DNA of 64,000 nucleotides from Alcaligenaceae bacterium SAGV5 (GTDB lineage: Bacteria; Pseudomonadota; Gammaproteobacteria; Burkholderiales; Burkholderiaceae_B), in NCBI GenBank assembly GCA_009360345.1, contig SPDP01000002.1:950058-1014057 (forward strand), given 5' to 3'. The notes below the pieces were generated by a model that saw nothing but the letters and a program-made list of their open reading frames with translations, ran no database searches and was not told where the DNA came from. The number at the start of each line of letters is the position of its first letter. Within the stretch, counting starts at the first letter, position 1. A program made the translations under genes and the position numbers. Below are positions 15,873 through 24,811 of this stretch, piece after piece.

Positions 15873-16784
15873 TCAGCGCGCGAATTCCGTCGCCGCCCAG
15901 ACCGCCTCGACCACATCGGCCTGGCGGGCGCGGGGCCGGTAGAGCCGGACTTCGAACGGGACTTCGTCGCTGCGGCCGCCCAGGACCACCATGCTGCGGC
16001 GCTGGCAGTCGGCCGCCACCATGGACCACGGCAGCCATGCGACGCCTAGTCCTTTCTTGACGAATTCGTAGACGGCGTCGGCCGAGTCGCAGCGCAGGAA
16101 CACGTTCATGCCCGCCAGCGGATTGCGTTCGAAATGCTCGCTCAGCAGTCGCTCCATGGACAGCCCGATGCCGTAGGCGATCAGCGGCGTCGCCTGGCTG
16201 GCCCCGATCAGGCTGTAGCGGGGCTTGCCCTGCGCATCGGCCACGCTGACGGGGACGAGTTTTTCCGTGGACAGCGTCAGGTGGCGATAGCGGTGGCCGT
16301 TCAGAGGTACCGACAGTGCGCGATGTTCGTAGCAGCACAGCATGTCGACCTTGCTCTGTTCCAGCATGGCGGCAAGGTCGGAGGTCGCGCCGGTGATGAT
16401 GTCGATCTGTGCCTTGCCGCGCAGCGGGCTGCGCGGCATGTGCGTGATGCGGGCCAGCCAGTCGGCCACCAGCGTGCGGGCGAGCGTGCGGCCGGTGCCT
16501 ATCCGCAGGCTCATGCCCTGGTTGGTGCCGTGGCGCTGGATTTGCGAGCGGGCATTGGCGACGCTTTCGACCGTGCGTTCCGCGGTCTTGAGCATGACCT
16601 CGCCCTCGGGGGTGAGCTGGACCGGCGTGCGATTGCGTTCCACCAGCGGCGCGCCGGCCCAGACTTCCAGCGCGCGGATGCGGCGGCCGAAGGCGGGGTG
16701 GGTGACGTGCCGCAGTTCGGCCGCCCGCACGAAGCTTTGCGTGCGGGCGAGCGCGATGAGGTCTTCGAGAAGTTTGAGGTCCAT
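15873..16784 (-). CDS. LysR-family transcriptional regulator
   Basis: This 303-residue LysR protein has its helix-turn-helix at about residues 15-40 (SFVRAAELRHVTHPAFGRRI). The TVESV segment and the effector domain with LGVAWLPWSM near residue 255 follow. It is transcribed in the same direction as the Bug/aspartoacylase-like pair 203 bp downstream, across the 15735 palindrome, and probably regulates that pair, although LysR genes are more often divergent. There is no visible relation to the aap genes upstream of it. Confidence 0.85.
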   Translation of the reverse strand: MDLKLLEDLIALARTQSFVRAAELRHVTHPAFGRRIRALEVWAGAPLVERNRTPVQLTPEGEVMLKTAERTVESVANARSQIQRHGTNQGMSLRIGTGRTLARTLVADWLARITHMPRSPLRGKAQIDIITGATSDLAAMLEQSKVDMLCCYEHRALSVPLNGHRYRHLTLSTEKLVPVSVADAQGKPRYSLIGASQATPLIAYGIGLSMERLLSEHFERNPLAGMNVFLRCDSADAVYEFVKKGLGVAWLPWSMVAADCQRRSMVVLGGRSDEVPFEVRLYRPRARQADVVEAVWAATEFAR

Positions 16785-16884
16785 GAGTCCCGGATTTTAA
16801 CGCCCCGGGGTGATCATCCCCGCCAGGGTTGCTCAACCGTAATAATTGCGTGTGTCCGGTTCATGACTCCGGCGCCCGGGCCGC

Positions 16885-17631
16885 TCAGTGCAGGATCTGG
16901 CTCAGGAACAGTCGGGTGCGGTCATTCCGCGGGTTCGAGAAGAAGGCCTCGGGTGTGTTCTGTTCGACGATCTGGCCCTGGTCCATGAAGATCACGCGGT
17001 CCGCCACCTGCCGGGCGAAACCCATCTCGTGCGTCACGCACAGCATGGTGATGCCGGTCTCCGCCAGCGAGGTCATCACGTCCAGCACTTCCTTGACCAT
17101 TTCCGGGTCCAGCGCCGAGGTGGGTTCGTCGAACAGGATGATCCTGGGCGACATGCACAGCGACCGCGCGATGGCCACCCGCTGCTGCTGGCCGCCCGAG
17201 AGCTGTCCCGGGTATTTGTGCGCCTGCTCCGGGATGCGCACGCGTTCCAGGTACTGCATGGCGGCGGCCTCGGCCTGGGCCTTGGGCTGCTTGAGCACCC
17301 AGATCGGCCCCAGCGTCAGGTTCTGCAGGACGGTCAGGTGGGGGAAGAGGTTGAAATGCTGGAACACCATGCCGACTTCCCGCCGGATCGCCTCGATGTC
17401 CTTCAGGTCGCTGGTCAGCTCGATGCCGCCCACGGCGATCCGGCCTTGCTGGTGCTCTTCCAGGCGGTTGATGCAGCGGATCAGCGTCGACTTGCCGGAC
17501 CCGGAGGGCCCGCAGACGACGATGCGTTCGCCACGCTCGACGGCGAGGTCGATGTCGCGCAGCACCTGGTACTTGCCGAACCATTTGCTGACGCCTTCCA
17601 TTTGTATGATCGGCTGCGTGGATGAGGACAT
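16885..17631 (-). CDS. aapP: Amino-acid ABC transporter ATP-binding protein
   Basis: This 248-residue polar-amino-acid ABC ATPase has Walker [10 protein letters not shown] (about residues 40-48), the Q-loop [10 protein letters not shown], the signature [15 protein letters not shown] and Walker [13 protein letters not shown]. The H-loop THEMGFA follows. The ATG at 17631 is set by AGGAA. The length fits GlnQ/AapP. It is the last gene of aapJ-Q-M-P, which energises uptake of a broad range of L-amino acids. Confidence 0.93.
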   Translation of the reverse strand: MSSSTQPIIQMEGVSKWFGKYQVLRDIDLAVERGERIVVCGPSGSGKSTLIRCINRLEEHQQGRIAVGGIELTSDLKDIEAIRREVGMVFQHFNLFPHLTVLQNLTLGPIWVLKQPKAQAEAAAMQYLERVRIPEQAHKYPGQLSGGQQQRVAIARSLCMSPRIILFDEPTSALDPEMVKEVLDVMTSLAETGITMLCVTHEMGFARQVADRVIFMDQGQIVEQNTPEAFFSNPRNDRTRLFLSQILH

Positions 17632-17675
17632 GGCGGGTTTCCTGTCGGTGGCCTGGGCCGGGCCGGGAGGGGACA

Positions 17676-18806
17676 TCATCGTTCCCGGCCGGTGCGCAGG
17701 CGTTTCTCCAGCGATTGGCTGTAGCGCGACATCGCGAAGCAGAAGGCGAAGTAGATGGCGGCGATGAACAGGTAGGCCTCGACCGAGACGCCCGGCCAGG
17801 CGGCATCGGCCAGCGAGGCCTTGGCTGACTGGGTGAGATCGAAGATGCCGATGATCACCACCAGGGACGTGTCCTTGAATACCAGGATGAACATGCTGAC
17901 CAGCGGCGCGATGATGGTCTTGAGCGCCTGCGGCAGGATGATCAGGCGCATCTGTTGCCAGTAGTGCAGGCCGATCGAATCCGCGCCCTCGTACTGGCCC
18001 TTGGGGATGGCCTGCAGGCCGCCCCGCACCAGTTCGGCCAGATAGGCGGCGGCGAACATGACGATGGCGATCTGCGCGCGCAGCAGCTTGTCGATGCCCA
18101 TGCCTTCGGGCAGGAACAGCGGCAGCATGACCGAGGACATGAACAGCAGGCTGATCAGCGGCACGCCGCGTATCAGTTCGATGTAGACCACGCACAGGGC
18201 CTTGATCGCGGGCAGGCGCGAGCGGCGCCCCAGCGCCAGCAGCACGCCCAGGGGAAAGGCCAGGCCCATGCCGAAGGTCGCCAGGATCAGCGTCAGCGGC
18301 AGGCCGCCCCATAGCGTGTTCTCGACGTATTGCAGGCCCAGCACGCCGCCCCACATCAGGATGCCGGTGGCCGTCAGCGCGACGATCCAGATCAGCGCCA
18401 GCCACCGGTTCCAGAAACGCCGCAGGCAACTGGCCACGACGGCGCCGATCAGCAGCGCGCTGGCCAGCAACGGGCGCCATTGTTCGTCGTAGGGATACAG
18501 ACCGAACAGGATCAGCCGGTGCTTCTCGGCGATGAAGGCCCAGCACGCGCCGCCGGCCTCGCGGCATTCCTGCGCCGACGAGGCGACGAAGGTCGCGCGT
18601 ATCAGCCCCCATTCCACCAGCGCGGGGACGATCATCAGCAGCAGCCAAGCCACCAGCAGCGTCAGCACGATATTCAGAGGTGTTGCGAAGAGGTTCCCCC
18701 CTACGCGCTTCGCGCGCGCCCCAGGGGGCGGCGCTGGCGGACCGGCGGAGCCGGATCCGCGGCGCCCTGGAGCGGGTGCGTTGTCAATGTGGGACGCCGA
18801 ACCCAT
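17676..18806 (-). CDS. aapM: General L-amino-acid ABC transporter permease AapM
   Basis: This 376-residue inner-membrane permease has several membrane segments and the EAA-type loop ([20 protein letters not shown]) near residue 275. It has the long AapM N-terminus with an extra soluble/membrane region (EWGLIRATF). It begins at ATG 18806, sharing one base with the stop of aapQ. Residues about 13-37 (Arg/Gly/Pro/Ala-rich, including GARAKRVGG) are encoded by a copy of an interspersed palindromic element, so the cytoplasmic tail is unusual. Confidence 0.92.
   Translation of the reverse strand: MGSASHIDNAPAPGRRGSGSAGPPAPPPGARAKRVGGNLFATPLNIVLTLLVAWLLLMIVPALVEWGLIRATFVASSAQECREAGGACWAFIAEKHRLILFGLYPYDEQWRPLLASALLIGAVVASCLRRFWNRWLALIWIVALTATGILMWGGVLGLQYVENTLWGGLPLTLILATFGMGLAFPLGVLLALGRRSRLPAIKALCVVYIELIRGVPLISLLFMSSVMLPLFLPEGMGIDKLLRAQIAIVMFAAAYLAELVRGGLQAIPKGQYEGADSIGLHYWQQMRLIILPQALKTIIAPLVSMFILVFKDTSLVVIIGIFDLTQSAKASLADAAWPGVSVEAYLFIAAIYFAFCFAMSRYSQSLEKRLRTGRER
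18695..18771. repeat. Interspersed palindromic element, copy in aapM
   Basis: The sequence matches the elements at 33444-33530 and 54346-54433, reverse orientation on the plus strand. It has the CCCCCTACGCGCTTCGCGCG module, the CCCCAGGGGGCG part and a stem formed by GCGGACCGGC and GCCGGATCCGC. It lies within the aapM 5' coding region and keeps the frame open. Confidence 0.8.
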
Positions 18807-19960
18807 CAGCGCTCCACAAGCGCCATGCGGCGGTTGTACAGATTCATGAGCACCGAGATCGTCAAGCTGACCGCCAGGTACGCCGCCATGATGATCAGCA
18901 CGCCCTCGATGGCCTGGCCGGTCTGGTTCAGCGTCGTGTTGGCGATGGAGACGATGTCCGGGTAGCCGATGGCGACGGCCAGCGAGCTGTTCTTGGTCAG
19001 GTTCAGGTACTGGCTGGTGACGGGCGGGATGATGACCCGCAGGGCCTGGGGCAGCACCACCAGCCGCAGGACCCTGCCGCGCCGCAGGCCCAGGGATTCG
19101 GCGGCTTCCCACTGGCCGCGGTCCACGGACTGGATGCCGGCGCGCACGACCTCGGCGATGAAGGCCGCCGTATAGACCACGAGTCCGAACAGCAGGGCCG
19201 TGAACTCGGGGGTGAGGGTGGCGCCGCCGGTGAAGCCGAATCCTTGCAGGTGGGGGACGTCGAACCGCACGGGCGCGCCGCCCGCGAGCCAGCCCGCCAG
19301 CGGCAGCCCGACCAGCAGCGCGACCACCCAGCGGGTGATGGGCTGCACGTCTCCGCTGCGCTGCTGGCGCCGCCGCATCCAGTGCGCCAGTGCCAGCGAC
19401 AGCACGACCGCCAGGCCGAACCCGGCCGCCGCCAGGTCGAAGCCCAGGTGGTCGGCGGGCAGCGGCAGCTTGATGCCGCGGTTGGACAGGAACACGCCGG
19501 GCAGGAGTTCCAGCGCCTGGCGGGCCGGGGGCAGGGTCTCGGTGACCAGCGCATACCAGAGGAAGAGCTGCAGCAGCAGCGGCGTGTTGCGCATCAGCTC
19601 GACGTACACCGAAGCCAGCCGCGCCACCAGCCAGTTGCGCGACAGGCGGGCGATGCCCACCAGCGTACCGAGGAGCGTCGCCAGCACGATGCCGGCGGCC
19701 GCCACGCGCAGCGTGTTCAGCAGGCCCACCAGGATGGCTCGCGCGTAGGTGTCCTGCGGGTCGTAGCGGATGGGGGTTTCGCCGATGGCGAAGCCCGCCT
19801 CGCGTCCCAGGAAGCCGAAGCCCGACGAGATGTTGCGGGCGGCCAGGTTGGCCAGCGTGTTCGAGACCAGGAACCAGGCGAGCCCGGCGACGGCGGCCAG
19901 CGCCACGGCCTGGTAGACCGCCGACCGGACGGAGGGATTGCTCCAGCTCAACCGGGACAT
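18806..19960 (-). CDS. aapQ: General L-amino-acid ABC transporter permease AapQ
   Basis: This 384-residue permease belongs to the HisM/GlnP family with the AapQ-type large periplasmic insertion. Membrane segments are visible at about residues 15-35, 75-100 and later. The EAA loop is AAESLGLRRGRVLRLVVLPQALRV, about residues 286-309 (given here only to locate it; key residues are the ExLG and LPQ). It overlaps aapM by one base (TGATG). With AapM it forms the transport channel for L-amino acids delivered by AapJ. Confidence 0.92.
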   Translation of the reverse strand: MSRLSWSNPSVRSAVYQAVALAAVAGLAWFLVSNTLANLAARNISSGFGFLGREAGFAIGETPIRYDPQDTYARAILVGLLNTLRVAAAGIVLATLLGTLVGIARLSRNWLVARLASVYVELMRNTPLLLQLFLWYALVTETLPPARQALELLPGVFLSNRGIKLPLPADHLGFDLAAAGFGLAVVLSLALAHWMRRRQQRSGDVQPITRWVVALLVGLPLAGWLAGGAPVRFDVPHLQGFGFTGGATLTPEFTALLFGLVVYTAAFIAEVVRAGIQSVDRGQWEAAESLGLRRGRVLRLVVLPQALRVIIPPVTSQYLNLTKNSSLAVAIGYPDIVSIANTTLNQTGQAIEGVLIIMAAYLAVSLTISVLMNLYNRRMALVER

Positions 19961-19967
19961 GCGCGCG

Positions 19968-20987
19968 TCAGCGGATGGGCCACGCGTACATCAGGCCGCC
20001 ATGGGTCCAGAGCGCGTTGGCGCCGCGCTGCATCTTCATCGGGCTGCCCTGGCCCAGGTTGCGTTCGAAGCTCTCGCCATAGTTGCCGACCTGCTTGACG
20101 ATGTTGTAGGCCCACTTCTCGTCCACGCCCAGGTTCTTGCCGGCGCCGGGCGTCACGCCCAGGATGCGCTGCACGTTGGGATTGGCGCTCTTGGCCATTT
20201 CGTCGACGTTCCTGGACGTGATGCCGTATTCCTCGGCTTCGATCATCGCGTTCAGCGTCCACCGGACGATGGTCGCCCATTGTTCGTCGCCCCGGCGCAC
20301 CATGGGTCCCAGGGGCTCTTTCGAGATCATCTCGGGCAGCACGACGTAGTCGTCCGGGTTGGACAGCTTGGTGGCGCGGATCACGTTCAGCGCCGAGATG
20401 TCGGTGGTGTAGGCGTCGCAGCGGCCCGCGGCGAAGGCGCGGACCAGTTCGTCGAACTTGTCGATGACCACGGGTTTGAAGGTCAGCTTGTTGGCGCGGA
20501 ACCAATCGGCCAGGTTCAGCTCGGTGGTGGTGCCCGGCTGCAGGCAGATGGCCGCCTGATTGAGTTCCTTCGCGCTCTTGACACCCAGCTTCTTCGATAC
20601 CAGGATCCCCTGGCCGTCATAGAAGTTCACGCCCACGCCCGTCAGGCCCAGCGCCGCGTCGCGCTGCAGCGTGATGGAGGTGTTGCGGGGCAGGACATCG
20701 ACCTCGCCCGATTGCAGCGCGGTGAAGCGCTGCTGGGTGTTGAGCGGCGTCAGCTTGAATTTGGTGGCGTCGCCGAACAGCGCGGCCGCGATGGCCTTGC
20801 ACAGGTCCACGTCGATGCCGGTCCAGTTGCCCTTGCTGTCGGGATTGCTGAAGCCGGCCACGCCGGTCGAGACGCCGCATTGCACGAAGCCCTTCTTCTT
20901 GACGGCGTCCAGCGTGGGGCCGGCGTGGGCGGCGTGCGCGGCGCCCATCATCAGGGCGGCGGCGAGGAAGGTTTTCAATGCTTTCAT
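19968..20987 (-). CDS. aapJ: General L-amino-acid ABC transporter substrate-binding protein AapJ
   Basis: This 339-residue periplasmic binding protein has a signal peptide ending AHA near residue 22, followed by GPTLDAVKKKGFVQCGVSTG. The C-terminal LWTHGGLMYAWPIR is typical of AapJ/BztA. The ATG at 20987 has an AGGAG ribosome site. First gene of the aapJQMP operon; its 145-bp upstream gap is divergent to ftsE. It binds many L-amino acids, in Rhizobium AapJ including acidic and neutral ones. Confidence 0.94.
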   Translation of the reverse strand: MKALKTFLAAALMMGAAHAAHAGPTLDAVKKKGFVQCGVSTGVAGFSNPDSKGNWTGIDVDLCKAIAAALFGDATKFKLTPLNTQQRFTALQSGEVDVLPRNTSITLQRDAALGLTGVGVNFYDGQGILVSKKLGVKSAKELNQAAICLQPGTTTELNLADWFRANKLTFKPVVIDKFDELVRAFAAGRCDAYTTDISALNVIRATKLSNPDDYVVLPEMISKEPLGPMVRRGDEQWATIVRWTLNAMIEAEEYGITSRNVDEMAKSANPNVQRILGVTPGAGKNLGVDEKWAYNIVKQVGNYGESFERNLGQGSPMKMQRGANALWTHGGLMYAWPIR

Positions 20988-21132
20988 GGCGGGCTCCTGG
21001 CGCGGACGGCCCTGGACTATAAAGCATCGCCGGCCACGGCCTCGTGGGGAAACGTACCGTAGCATGTGTTGGGTATGATGAAAACCTCGGGGCCTGTCGT
21101 CGTCGGGCGGCCCAGGTTACTATTTCGACCTC

Positions 21133-21828
21133 ATGATCGAATTCCAGCAAGTCTACAAATCCTATGGCCGGGGCATCGACACGCTGGCCGATGTGACCTT
21201 CGGCATCGCCCAGGGTGAATTCGTCTTCGTCTCCGGCCCTTCCGGGGCGGGCAAGTCGACCCTGCTCAAGCTCATCGCCGGGCTGGACGTTCCCAACCGG
21301 GGCACGGTCCTGGTCAACGGGAAGGACGTCGGCAAGCTGCCCGGCCGCTTCCGTCCCTACCTGCGGCGCGCCATCGGCACCATCCTCCAGGACGTGCACC
21401 TGCTGAGCGACCGCAGCGCCTTCGAGAACGTCATGCTGCCCCTGACCGTGACCGGCCATTCGCGGTCGGCCGCCGCCAGGCGGGCGCACGCCGCCATCGA
21501 ACGTGTCGGCCTGTCGGGCAAGGACGGGCTGCGGCCGCAGGAGTTGTCCGGCGGCGACCAGCAGCGGCTGGCCATCGCGCGGGCCATCGTCAACCGTCCC
21601 GGCCTCTTGATCGCCGACGAACCGACCGCCAACCTGGACCGCGAGAGCGCCCGCCGCATCGTCGAAGTCTTCCGCGACTTCAACCGCGTGGGGGTGACCA
21701 CGATCCTGGCCACGCACGACGAAAGCCTGATCACCGACTACGCCACGCGCGTGCTGCTGGTCAAGGAAGGCCGGGTTACCGACGGCGGCAAGCGCACGCC
21801 GCGCCTGGGCGGGGAGGTCCACGCATGA
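21133..21828 (+). CDS. ftsE: Cell division ATP-binding protein FtsE
   Basis: This 231-residue ABC ATPase has Walker A GPSGAGKST (about residues 36-44), the signature LSGGDQQRLAIARAI and Walker B LLIADEPTANLD. With FtsX it forms the FtsEX complex, which activates septal peptidoglycan hydrolases during division. The stop overlaps the ftsX start by four bases (ATGA, 21825-21828). The gene pair stands alone here without ftsY. Confidence 0.95.
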   Translation: MIEFQQVYKSYGRGIDTLADVTFGIAQGEFVFVSGPSGAGKSTLLKLIAGLDVPNRGTVLVNGKDVGKLPGRFRPYLRRAIGTILQDVHLLSDRSAFENVMLPLTVTGHSRSAAARRAHAAIERVGLSGKDGLRPQELSGGDQQRLAIARAIVNRPGLLIADEPTANLDRESARRIVEVFRDFNRVGVTTILATHDESLITDYATRVLLVKEGRVTDGGKRTPRLGGEVHA

Positions 21829-22730
21829 GCCCCCTGATCCGCCAACATCGCTACGCGCTGGGCGTGACCCTGCGCCGGCTGCTGTCGCAGCCGTTCTCGT
21901 CCGTCGCCAACATCCTCGTCATCACGCTGGCGCTGGCCATTCCCCTGCTGGGCGCGGCGGCGCTGATGTCGCTGCGGCCGGTGGCCAGCCACCTGACGGC
22001 CGATCCCGAGATGACCGTCTTCATGCAGGTCAGCGCCACGCCGGCCGAGACCGGCGCCGTGGCCGACCGGATCCGGCGCGACCACGCCAGCGAGATCCAG
22101 GCCCTGCGGGTGATCAGCCGCGACCGCGCGTTGTCCGAGCTCAAGGCCAACCCGGCCTACGCCCAGGCCTTGGCGGTGCTGCCCGACAATCCCCTGCCCG
22201 ACGCCATCGTGGTGACGCTGGAGGGCGAGGGCCTGGCCCAGCGGTCGGCCAAGCTCGCCGCCCTGTGGAAGACCTGGGCCAAGGTCGACATGGTGCAGGT
22301 GGACAGCGCCTGGGTGCAGCGGCTGGAGGCCATCCTGCGGTTCGCCCGCGCCAGCCTGCTGTTCCTTGCCCTGGTGGTGGCGGTGGCCGTGCTGGCGGCG
22401 GTGTTCAACACCGTGCGCATGCAGGCCCTGTCGCAGCGCGAGGAAATCGGCGTCGCGCGGCTGGTGGGCGCCACCGAGTCCTTCGTCCGGCGGCCTTTCC
22501 TGTACCTGGGGGCGATCAGTTGCGGCGTGGCCGCGCTGGCCGCCATCGGGCTCGTGGCGCTGGTGCTGGATCCGCTCAACGCCGCGCTGGCGGACCTGGC
22601 CCGCAGCTACGGGACCGAGTTCGCGCTGCGCCTGCCCCAGTGGGAGTGGCTGGCGGCTTTCGTGGTCGGGGTGGCCCTGTTGGGGGCGCTGTCCGCGCGC
22701 TGGTCGGTCACCCGGAACACCCGCTTCTGA
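21825..22730 (+). CDS. ftsX: Cell division permease-like protein FtsX
   Basis: This 301-residue integral membrane protein has one membrane segment near residues 26-50, a periplasmic domain of about 120 residues, and three C-terminal membrane segments with the FtsX/MacB domain (TVRMQALSQREEIGVARLVG). It couples FtsE ATP hydrolysis to periplasmic amidase activators. It is translationally coupled to ftsE. Confidence 0.94.
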   Translation: MSPLIRQHRYALGVTLRRLLSQPFSSVANILVITLALAIPLLGAAALMSLRPVASHLTADPEMTVFMQVSATPAETGAVADRIRRDHASEIQALRVISRDRALSELKANPAYAQALAVLPDNPLPDAIVVTLEGEGLAQRSAKLAALWKTWAKVDMVQVDSAWVQRLEAILRFARASLLFLALVVAVAVLAAVFNTVRMQALSQREEIGVARLVGATESFVRRPFLYLGAISCGVAALAAIGLVALVLDPLNAALADLARSYGTEFALRLPQWEWLAAFVVGVALLGALSARWSVTRNTRF

Positions 22731-22737
22731 TCCGCCT

Positions 22738-22757
22738 GCCCCGCCGCGACGCGGGGC
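22738..22757. terminator. Hairpin after ftsX
   Basis: GCCCCGC (22738-22744) and GCGGGGC (22751-22757) form a 7-bp stem with a 6-nt loop, 8 bp after the ftsX stop and between convergent genes. No T-tract is present, so strength is uncertain. Confidence 0.5.
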
Positions 22758-22772
22758 GCGATCCCCGGGGCG

Positions 22773-23681
22773 TCAGAGGCTTTCCTCGTCGCTCCAGTCC
22801 CCGTTCTCGGCCAGCCCCCGCTTGAGCCAGTCGACCAGGGCCCGTACCCGGGGCAGGGCGCCGCGGGTACGCGGCAACAACGCCTTCAAGGCCAGCTCCG
22901 GCAGCCGGTAGCCGTCCAGCACCGTGCGCAACTGCCCACGCGCCAGCGCCGGCGCGGCCATGCCCGCCGACAGGACCGTGATGCCATTGCCCGCGATGGC
23001 CGAGGTGCGCAGCACGCGGCTGCTGTTGGACGTGAAGCGCGACCGGACCTCCACCTGCACCGTGCCGTTCGCGTTTTCGAACTGCCATAGCGCGCCCGAG
23101 GGCGTGAAGACCAGGCAATCGTGGTCGGTCAGCTCGCGCGGATGTGCCGGGTGGCCGCGCGCCTCGAGGTAGGACGGCGCCGCGCAGACCACGCGCGGAT
23201 ACGGGGCCAGCCACTCGTCGTCCACGTTCGCGTACAGCTCGGGCAGGGCGCCGACCACGATGTCGAAGCCTTCCTCGACGGGGTTGACGGACCGGTCCAG
23301 CATGACGACGTCCAGCAGCACCTGCGGGTGGGCCTGCTGGAACTCGGTCAGGACGCGGGCCAGGTAGGGGGCGCCCAGCGTGGTCGGGATCTTGATGCGG
23401 ATGCGGCCCAGCAGGCCGCCCCGGGTCTTCGTCATTTCTCCCAGCGTGTCGTCGAAATCGGCCACCAGGCCCGCGATGCGCGGCAGGAACTGCTCGCCCA
23501 GGTCGGTCAGCGTGACGCTGCGGGTCGACCGGTTGAACAATTGTCCCCGCATCTTCCACTCCAGCTGCCCCACGCGCTTGGTGATCACCGAGGGCGAGAC
23601 GCCCAGCTGGCGCCCCGCTTCGGAAAAACTGCCGGTACGGACGGTCGCCAGGAAGGCGCGCATGTTGTCCAGCGTGTCCAT
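22773..23681 (-). CDS. LysR-family regulator of the divergent oxygenase operon
   Basis: This 302-residue LysR regulator has its helix-turn-helix at about residues 18-40 (SFSEAGRQLGVSPSVITKRV). The ATG at 23681 follows GAGAAAG; the frame extends further upstream but no start there is supported. It is divergent from the Bug/Rieske oxygenase operon with 116 bp between starts, and this gap holds an AGTGAT/ATCACT dyad. It is the likely activator of that operon. The inducer is presumably the aromatic substrate. Confidence 0.86.
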   Translation of the reverse strand: MDTLDNMRAFLATVRTGSFSEAGRQLGVSPSVITKRVGQLEWKMRGQLFNRSTRSVTLTDLGEQFLPRIAGLVADFDDTLGEMTKTRGGLLGRIRIKIPTTLGAPYLARVLTEFQQAHPQVLLDVVMLDRSVNPVEEGFDIVVGALPELYANVDDEWLAPYPRVVCAAPSYLEARGHPAHPRELTDHDCLVFTPSGALWQFENANGTVQVEVRSRFTSNSSRVLRTSAIAGNGITVLSAGMAAPALARGQLRTVLDGYRLPELALKALLPRTRGALPRVRALVDWLKRGLAENGDWSDEESL

Positions 23682-23699
23682 CTTTCTCGAAATGAAAAA

Positions 23700-23729
23700 A
23701 GTGATCGGGCGAATTCGTGGATTATCACT
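23700..23729. promoter_or_regulatory. Candidate LysR-binding dyad
   Basis: AGTGAT (23700-23705) and ATCACT (23724-23729) form inverted arms 18 bp apart in the gap between the LysR gene and the oxygenase operon. Position and symmetry fit a LysR recognition site, though the strict T-N11-A spacing is not met. Confidence 0.4.
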
Positions 23730-23797
23730 CAAGTTAAAAGTAATTACGATGTCGACCTTAGAAACAGGCGTGATGGAACCGCGCCGAGGAGACGATC

Positions 23798-24775
23798 GTG
23801 AAGCAATTCGTGGCACCGCTGGCAGCGGGCATCGTGGCATGGACCTGTATGGGATCCGCGGGGGCGCAGGGCGGCGATACGTTCCCGTCCAAGCCGATCC
23901 GGATCATCGTTCCCTTTCCCGCGGGGGGAACGGCGGATTCGATCCCGCGCATCGTGGCCGAGAAGCTCGCCCTGAAGTGGTCGCAGCCGGTCATCGTCGA
24001 GAACCGGCCCGGCGCCGGCGGCAACATCGGCGCGGACACCTTCGCCCGGGCCGAGCCCGACGGCTATACCTTGATCGCCAGCCCGCCGGGACCGATGGCG
24101 ATCAACTTCAACCTGTACAAGAAGCTGGGCTATGACGCCCGCCGTTTCGCGCCCATCTCGGTGGCCGCGACCATGCCCACGGTGCTGGTGGTGCGGCCCG
24201 AGCTGGCCGCCATGCCGCCCCAGGACCTGTTCCGCCAGATACGCGGGAATCCGGACAAGTTCACCTATGCGTCGCAGGGCAACGGCACGACCTCGCACCT
24301 GGCCGCCAATCTGTTCAGCATGGAACTGCGGGCCCAGCTGCTGCACATCCCCTACAAGGGGACGGCGCCGGCGCTGACGGACCTGATAGGCGGGAAAGTG
24401 GACCTGATGTTCGACAACATCAGCTCGTCGCTGGCGTTCCATCAATCGGGGCGGGTCAAGATCATCGCCGTCGCGGCGGACAGGCGGGTGGCCTCGCTGC
24501 CCGACGTGCCGACCTTCGGCGAGCTGGGGCTGCCCGACGTCGTTGCCGGCAGCTGGGTGGCCTTCGCCGCCCCGGCCGGGACGCCGCCGGCCATCACCGC
24601 CAGGATCAGCCAGGCGGTGGCGGAGATCGTCCGCATGCCGGACGTGCAGAAGCGATTCGCCGACTTGTCGGCCGCTCCCGTCGGCGATACGCCGGCCGAG
24701 ATGGCGGCCTTCGTCGGCAAGGAAGCCGAGCGCTGGGGGGCGGTGATCCGCACCGCCCACGTCACGCTGGATTGA
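23798..24775 (+). CDS. Bug/TctC-family periplasmic substrate-binding protein
   Basis: This 325-residue Bug receptor has a signal peptide cut near SAGA-Q, followed by PFPAGGTADSIPR and NRPGAGGNIGAD. The start is GTG at 23798, fixed by GAGGAG six nucleotides upstream. It is the first gene of an operon whose next three genes encode a complete aromatic-ring hydroxylase, so it probably delivers or senses the aromatic acid oxidised by that enzyme. Confidence 0.9.
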   Translation: MKQFVAPLAAGIVAWTCMGSAGAQGGDTFPSKPIRIIVPFPAGGTADSIPRIVAEKLALKWSQPVIVENRPGAGGNIGADTFARAEPDGYTLIASPPGPMAINFNLYKKLGYDARRFAPISVAATMPTVLVVRPELAAMPPQDLFRQIRGNPDKFTYASQGNGTTSHLAANLFSMELRAQLLHIPYKGTAPALTDLIGGKVDLMFDNISSSLAFHQSGRVKIIAVAADRRVASLPDVPTFGELGLPDVVAGSWVAFAAPAGTPPAITARISQAVAEIVRMPDVQKRFADLSAAPVGDTPAEMAAFVGKEAERWGAVIRTAHVTLD

Positions 24776-24811
24776 GGAGTGCCGGCCGGGGGCCGGCGAC
24801 GAGGAACAGAA

